Shown here: positions 13,234 through 16,649 of the stretch, piece after piece
Layout of the letters: the number at the start of each line of letters is the position of its first letter
Position numbering within the stretch: position 1 is the first letter of the stretch
Source of the DNA: Avimicrobium caecorum
GTDB taxonomy: Bacteria; Bacillota; Clostridia; Oscillospirales; Ruminococcaceae
Direction: 5' to 3'
Assembly (NCBI GenBank): GCA_904394705.1
Contig: CAJFNJ010000016.1
Location: 1-16,649 of the forward strand
DNA: 16,649 nucleotides
Notes under the pieces: generated by a model
Told to the model about the DNA's origin: nothing
The model's input: only the letters and a program-made list of their open reading frames with translations
Databases searched by the model: none
Translations under genes and position numbers: made by a program

Positions 13234-13830
13234 ATGAAGGAATTTACACAGAAGCATCAGCGGGTGCTGGATTATATCCGCCGGTGTGTGGACGATGGTG
13301 TTCCGCCCACAGTCCGGGAGATCTGCGATTCCCTGGGCATCAAGTCCACCTCCACCGGGCACAAGTACCTCCGGGAGCTGGAGGAGATGGGCTATATCAC
13401 CATGGGAGGCAACCGCAACCGGTGCATCCGCCTGGTGGGACGGCAGGAGGAAAAGGCGGTCCAGGTGCCGCTGCTGGGTACTGTCGCCGCCGGTATGCCC
13501 ATTCTGGCGGTGGAATCGCTGGAGGGGTATGTGCCCTTTGCGGCGGGACGGTATGACCCGTCGGAGCTGTTTGCGCTGCGGGTCAAGGGCGAGAGTATGA
13601 TCGAAGCCGGCATTCTGGACGGGGACATTATCATTGCCCGGCGCACTCCGGTGGCGGAAAACGGACAGATTGTCGTTGCCATTGTAGGGGACGAGGCCAC
13701 GGTCAAGACCTTCTACAAGGAGAAGGGACATTTCCGTCTGCAGCCGGAAAACAGCACCATGGAACCCATCATTGTCACCGAGGCGGCGATCCTCGGCAAG
13801 GTGATCTCGGTGGTGCGCAACTACGAATAG
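13234..13830 (+). CDS. lexA: LexA SOS repressor
   Basis: A 198-aa LexA, the repressor of DNA-damage genes that cleaves itself when RecA filaments form. The N-terminal winged helix covers about 1-68, with the recognition region PTVREICDSLGIKSTSTGHK (25-44). The self-cleavage site Ala86-Gly87 lies in TVAAGMP, and the catalytic dyad is Ser121 (GESMIEAGI) and Lys158 (ATVKTF). Length is close to the usual ~200 aa. ATG 13234 has GGAGGG 7 nt upstream; an in-frame extension to 13168 would overlap the -35 and -10. The SOS box over its promoter fits autoregulation. It is followed by its own terminator and so is monocistronic. No error-prone polymerase or sulA-like gene is adjacent. Confidence 0.97.
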   Translation: MKEFTQKHQRVLDYIRRCVDDGVPPTVREICDSLGIKSTSTGHKYLRELEEMGYITMGGNRNRCIRLVGRQEEKAVQVPLLGTVAAGMPILAVESLEGYVPFAAGRYDPSELFALRVKGESMIEAGILDGDIIIARRTPVAENGQIVVAIVGDEATVKTFYKEKGHFRLQPENSTMEPIIVTEAAILGKVISVVRNYE

Positions 13831-13840
13831 CTTTTTCGGT

Positions 13841-13875
13841 AAAACGCCCTGGTTTCCGCCGGGGCGTTTGTTTTG
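13841..13875 (+). terminator. Terminator after lexA
   Basis: AAACGCCC (13842-13849) pairs with GGGCGTTT (13862-13869), with a possible inner GG/CC, and is followed by GTTTTG. It lies 11 nt past the lexA stop codon. Confidence 0.85.
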
Positions 13876-14035
13876 TGGGAAAGGGCCGCAAACTGGCTGA
13901 CAGAGCGGGTTTGGAGCTGATGCAACTATGCAAAATGCGCAAAAATCCCCGTCCTGGAAATCCCCCGGCATGGCGAAATCCAAGAAATTTTTCCAAAAGG
14001 CGGCACAGACACTACCGCAGGCGGCAAAAAAGGGA

Positions 14036-14083
14036 TATAATAGTTCGGTATGGAAAAACCGAGTCGTTTTAGAATAGAAGGAG
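14036..14083 (+). promoter_or_regulatory. typA -10 element and ribosome binding site
   Basis: A perfect TATAAT at 14036-14041 has no clear -35 at 16-18 nt. AAGGAG (14078-14083) lies 9 nt before TTG 14093. This spacing is what fixes the TTG as the start codon; no in-frame ATG is nearby. Confidence 0.6.
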
Positions 14084-14092
14084 ACGCTTAGT

Positions 14093-15913
14093 TTGGTTAG
14101 AAATGATTTGAGAAATATCGCTATCATCGCCCACGTTGACCATGGCAAGACCACTCTGGTAGACCAGATGCTCAAGCAGGGCGGTGTATTCCGTGCCAAT
14201 CAGGCCGTTGAGGACCGTGTCATGGACAGCGGCGCTCTGGAACGGGAACGCGGCATTACAATTCTGGCAAAGAACACTTCCGCTCATTACAATGGCGTGA
14301 AGATCAATATCATCGACACCCCCGGACATGCTGATTTCGGCGGTGAGGTAGAGCGTGTGCTCAAGATGGTAAACGGTGTCGTTCTGCTGGTGGACGCTGC
14401 TGAAGGCCCCATGCCCCAGACCCGTTTTGTACTGTCCAAGGCACTGGAACTGGGCCACAAGGTCATTGTGGTGGTCAACAAGGTAGACCGTCCCGATGCC
14501 CGTCCCTATGAAGTAGTGGACGAGTGCCTGGAACTGCTGCTCGACCTGGATGCCAGCGAGGAACAGCTGGACAGCCCCATTATCTTCTGCTCGGGCCGTA
14601 CCGGTCAGGCAGGTCTTTCTCCCGATCAGCTGGGTGAGGATCTCACCGTGCTGTTCGAGAAGATCCTCGATCAGATCCCCGCTCCCGAAGGCGATGCGGA
14701 AGGCCCCACCCAGCTGCTGGTATCCTCCATCGACTACAATGAGTATGTGGGCCGTATTGCCATCGGCCGTGTGGAGCGCGGCTCCATCAAGATGGGTCAG
14801 GACGTGGTGATCTGTGAGTACCATGGTTCCCATGAGCCCTACCGCGGCAAGGTAGTCAACCTCTACCAGATCGAGGGCCTCAACCGTGTGGCCTGCGACG
14901 AGGCCAAGGTGGGTGACATTGTTACCCTGTCCGGTATCGAGAACATCACCATCGGTGATACCCTCTGCGATCCCAATGCCGTAGAGCCTCTGCCCTTCGT
15001 CAAGATCTCCGAGCCCACCGTGGAAATGACCTTCTCGGTCAACAACAGCCCCTTCGCCGGTCGGGAAGGCAAGTTTGTCACCTCCCGTCACCTGCGTGAC
15101 CGTCTGCAGCGGGAACTGCTCAAGGACGTATCCCTGCGTGTATCCGACGGCGAGAGCAGCGAGAGCTTCCTGGTAGCGGGCCGTGGTGAGATGCATCTGT
15201 CCATCCTCATTGAAACCATGCGCCGGGAAGGCTATGAGTTCCAGGTATCCATGCCCCATGTCCTGTTCCACACCGGGGAAAACGGCGAAAAGCTGGAGCC
15301 TATGGAGCGTGTGCTCATCGATGTGCCTGAGGACTGCGTTGGTTCTGTTATGGAGAAGCTGGGCGCCCGCAAGGGTGAGCTGGTGCACATGGCACCGTCC
15401 GGCAGCCGGATGCGCATTGAGTTCATCATTCCGTCCCGTGGTCTGTTCGGCTACCGCAGCGAGTTCCTCACCGATACCAAGGGTGAGGGTATCCTCAACA
15501 CCATCTTCGACAGCTATCAGCCCTACAAGGGTGATATTCCCACCCGTCATGTGGGTTCGCTCATCGCCTTTGAAACCGGTGAGTCGGTTACCTATGGCCT
15601 CTACAATGCCCAGGAGCGCGGTATGCTCTTCATCGGGCCCGGTGTTCCGGTTTACGAGGGCATGGTTGTGGGTTATTCTCCCAAGGGTGAGGATATGGCA
15701 GTCAATGTCTGCAAGAAGAAGCATGTTTCCAATATGCGTGCGTCCGGTTCGGATGACGCCCTGCGTCTGACTCCCTACAAGCGTATGAGCCTGGAGGAGT
15801 GCATGGAGTTCATCGGTGAGGACGAGCTGCTGGAAGTAACTCCCGAGAACCTGCGCATCCGCAAGCGCATCCTCTCCAACTCCCAGCGTATGAAGGCAAT
15901 CAACAAGAAGTAA
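14093..15913 (+). CDS. typA: Translational GTPase TypA/BipA
   Basis: A 606-aa TypA/BipA, an EF-G-like GTPase that binds the 70S ribosome at the elongation-factor site and helps 50S assembly and stress adaptation. The G domain has G1 AHVDHGKT (13-20), G2 RGIT (53-56), G3 DTPGH (75-79), G4 NKVD (129-132) and G5 CSGRTG (around 165-170). Domain II and the EF-G-like domains follow, and the TypA-specific C-terminus includes PSRGLFGYRSEFLTD (around 447-461). The length is normal. It starts with TTG, supported by AAGGAG 9 nt upstream and by the family N-terminus RNDLRNIAIIAHVDHGKT. A YcxB-like gene follows after 33 nt with no terminator between, so they are probably co-transcribed. Confidence 0.97.
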   Translation: MVRNDLRNIAIIAHVDHGKTTLVDQMLKQGGVFRANQAVEDRVMDSGALERERGITILAKNTSAHYNGVKINIIDTPGHADFGGEVERVLKMVNGVVLLVDAAEGPMPQTRFVLSKALELGHKVIVVVNKVDRPDARPYEVVDECLELLLDLDASEEQLDSPIIFCSGRTGQAGLSPDQLGEDLTVLFEKILDQIPAPEGDAEGPTQLLVSSIDYNEYVGRIAIGRVERGSIKMGQDVVICEYHGSHEPYRGKVVNLYQIEGLNRVACDEAKVGDIVTLSGIENITIGDTLCDPNAVEPLPFVKISEPTVEMTFSVNNSPFAGREGKFVTSRHLRDRLQRELLKDVSLRVSDGESSESFLVAGRGEMHLSILIETMRREGYEFQVSMPHVLFHTGENGEKLEPMERVLIDVPEDCVGSVMEKLGARKGELVHMAPSGSRMRIEFIIPSRGLFGYRSEFLTDTKGEGILNTIFDSYQPYKGDIPTRHVGSLIAFETGESVTYGLYNAQERGMLFIGPGVPVYEGMVVGYSPKGEDMAVNVCKKKHVSNMRASGSDDALRLTPYKRMSLEECMEFIGEDELLEVTPENLRIRKRILSNSQRMKAINKK

Positions 15914-15946
15914 GCTGTCCCAAATCCACCAAGGAGGAACCTGCCC

Positions 15947-16483
15947 ATGCGTGAGATCGAGATCCAGGCCACCATATCCAGATCCCTGTACCGGGAGATG
16001 GTCTATTTCCAGATGTTCCGGAGAAAGCGTACCACGCTGCCCTTTGGAATTGTGGCTTATCTGCTGGCGGCAGGTACCGTCATTGCCAAGCTGACCGGTT
16101 ATTATACCGTGGACAGTTATGCGTTCGGAATGTTTACCTTCTATGCCTGTGTGATCTATCTGTTCTTCCCGCCGGTCCTGATCGGACTGCTGGAATATCA
16201 GATCCACCGGATGTCCACCGGCAACAAGACAGTGGTAGGCCAGTCCCACCGCATCGTATTCAATGAAAACGGTGTCGCGTCCTATGTGGGCAAGGCGGCG
16301 GGCAAATTCACCTGGAAACAGGTGCTGGAAGCCTATGAGCTGAAAAATGCCTTCCTGTTCTACATCAGCCAGAGCCAGGCCCTTGCCCTGGCCAAGAGCG
16401 ATGCCACTCCCGAGGAGCAGCAGGCCATCCGGGAACTGGCACAGGAAAAGCTGGGCAAACGGTTCATCATCAAGGCCCGCTGA
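15947..16483 (+). CDS. YcxB-like membrane protein
   Basis: A 178-aa protein of unknown function. A charged N-terminus (ISRSLYREMVYFQMFRRKRT) is followed by two adjacent membrane segments (about 33-53 and 57-85) and a C-terminal soluble part (about 90-178) resembling the YcxB-like domain of Firmicutes: HRIVFNENGVASYVGKAAGKFTW and a K-W-..-LEAYELKNAFLFYIS stretch. ATG 15947 has a consensus AAGGAGG 9 nt upstream. It lies 33 nt behind typA, presumably on the same mRNA, and is followed by a structured RNA segment. The family has no known biochemical role that I can state. Confidence 0.8.
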   Translation: MREIEIQATISRSLYREMVYFQMFRRKRTTLPFGIVAYLLAAGTVIAKLTGYYTVDSYAFGMFTFYACVIYLFFPPVLIGLLEYQIHRMSTGNKTVVGQSHRIVFNENGVASYVGKAAGKFTWKQVLEAYELKNAFLFYISQSQALALAKSDATPEEQQAIRELAQEKLGKRFIIKAR

Positions 16484-16507
16484 GATCCAGAAGATATGCA
16501 AAAAAAG

Positions 16508-16640
16508 CCTCCGGCAGTTAGATGGGTGCTCGTAAGACAGTAATCTAAAACATTACTATTTTACGGCATCTGTCTGACAGGGTTGGAAACAACAATGAAA
16601 AGAACGATGTCGAGTCGCATGACCGGCATCGTTCTTTTTT
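16508..16640 (+). ncRNA. Structured RNA segment with GNRA hairpin and terminator
   Basis: A long imperfect stem runs from 16508 to 16581: CCT/AGG, CAG (16515-16517) with CTG (16574-16576), GATG (16521-16524) with CATC (16567-16570), CGTAA (16531-16535) with TTACG (16561-16565), and AGTAAT (16539-16544) with ATTACT (16552-16557) around a 7-nt loop, separated by internal loops. It is followed directly by GTTG-GAAA-CAAC (16582-16593), a perfect GNRA-capped hairpin, and then a terminator. It may be a 3' UTR element, a small RNA, or a riboswitch or attenuator for a gene beyond the window. No known aptamer consensus recognised. Confidence 0.55.
16598..16640 (+). terminator. Strong terminator at the right edge
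   Basis: AAAAGAACGATG (16598-16609) pairs perfectly with CATCGTTCTTTT (16627-16638) over a 17-nt loop and ends in T. It closes the typA/YcxB-like unit or the structured RNA before it. Confidence 0.93.
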
Positions 16641-16649
16641 GTAACAAAA

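Noticed and set aside
14069..16501. 810-codon minus-strand frame over typA and the YcxB-like gene
   Set aside because: An artefact of strong codon bias in typA; no ribosome binding site, no family, and typA is certain.
16508..16640. T-box or common riboswitch
   Set aside because: No T-box AGGGTGGNACCGCG motif and no ZTP, TPP, SAM, lysine or guanidine core that I recognise; kept as unassigned.
1..16649. CRISPR array, insertion sequence or toxin-antitoxin pair
   Set aside because: No regularly spaced repeats, no transposase-like protein with terminal inverted repeats, and no paired small ORFs with suitable ribosome binding sites were found.

Overview
The window looks like chromosomal DNA of a gut Clostridia/Oscillospiraceae member (Faecalibacterium, Gemmiger or Subdoligranulum type). 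This is an inference from the moderately high GC with AT-rich promoters, strong AGGAGG-type ribosome binding sites, a Gram-positive LexA with a matching SOS box, and the HflX, TypA and YcxB homologues. No phage, transposon or CRISPR genes are visible.

Layout, left to right. (1) 1-90: the 3' part of a tRNA-Asn and its terminator. (2) 91-1380: about 1.3 kb of GC-rich DNA with no convincing protein. It carries a cluster of perfect palindromes, several long inverted repeats, a 21-nt direct repeat centred on TATAATAGGGCG (253 and 1047), and a compound hairpin at its right end. I interpret it as a candidate large structured non-coding RNA locus beside a tRNA, the sort of setting reported for the giant RNAs GOLLD and ROOL. 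(3) 1380-1796: an AT-rich regulatory leader. (4) 1797-6696: three tandem, closely related 454/455-aa APC-family permeases, each with its own leader and terminator, so probably three separate transcripts. Copies 1 and 3 resemble each other most; copy 2 differs in codon choice, ribosome binding site and TM3 residues. (5) 6697-7308: a gene-free stretch with a consensus promoter and terminator bounding a probable ~110-nt small RNA, followed by a second consensus promoter for the next operon. (6) 7309-10939: a phnD-phnC-phnE-phnE type ABC importer operon, with a double hairpin between phnD and phnC. (7) 11135-11404: a small two-TM membrane protein. (8) hflX on the minus strand. (9) 12893-13070: a probable minus-strand small RNA with a CCCTCCTC anti-Shine-Dalgarno-like stretch and a strong terminator. 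(10) lexA with an SOS box over its -35. (11) typA/bipA (TTG start) and a YcxB-like membrane protein. (12) 16508-16640: a highly structured RNA segment (long stem, GNRA-capped hairpin, terminator) at the right edge.

The protein genes are mostly familiar: amino-acid or organic-cation uptake, phosphonate-type uptake, ribosome-associated GTPases and the SOS regulator. The unusual content is non-coding: at least four intergenic stretches have promoters, terminators and self-complementary structure without an assignable RNA family. All structures were read by eye; none was folded computationally or compared with databases.
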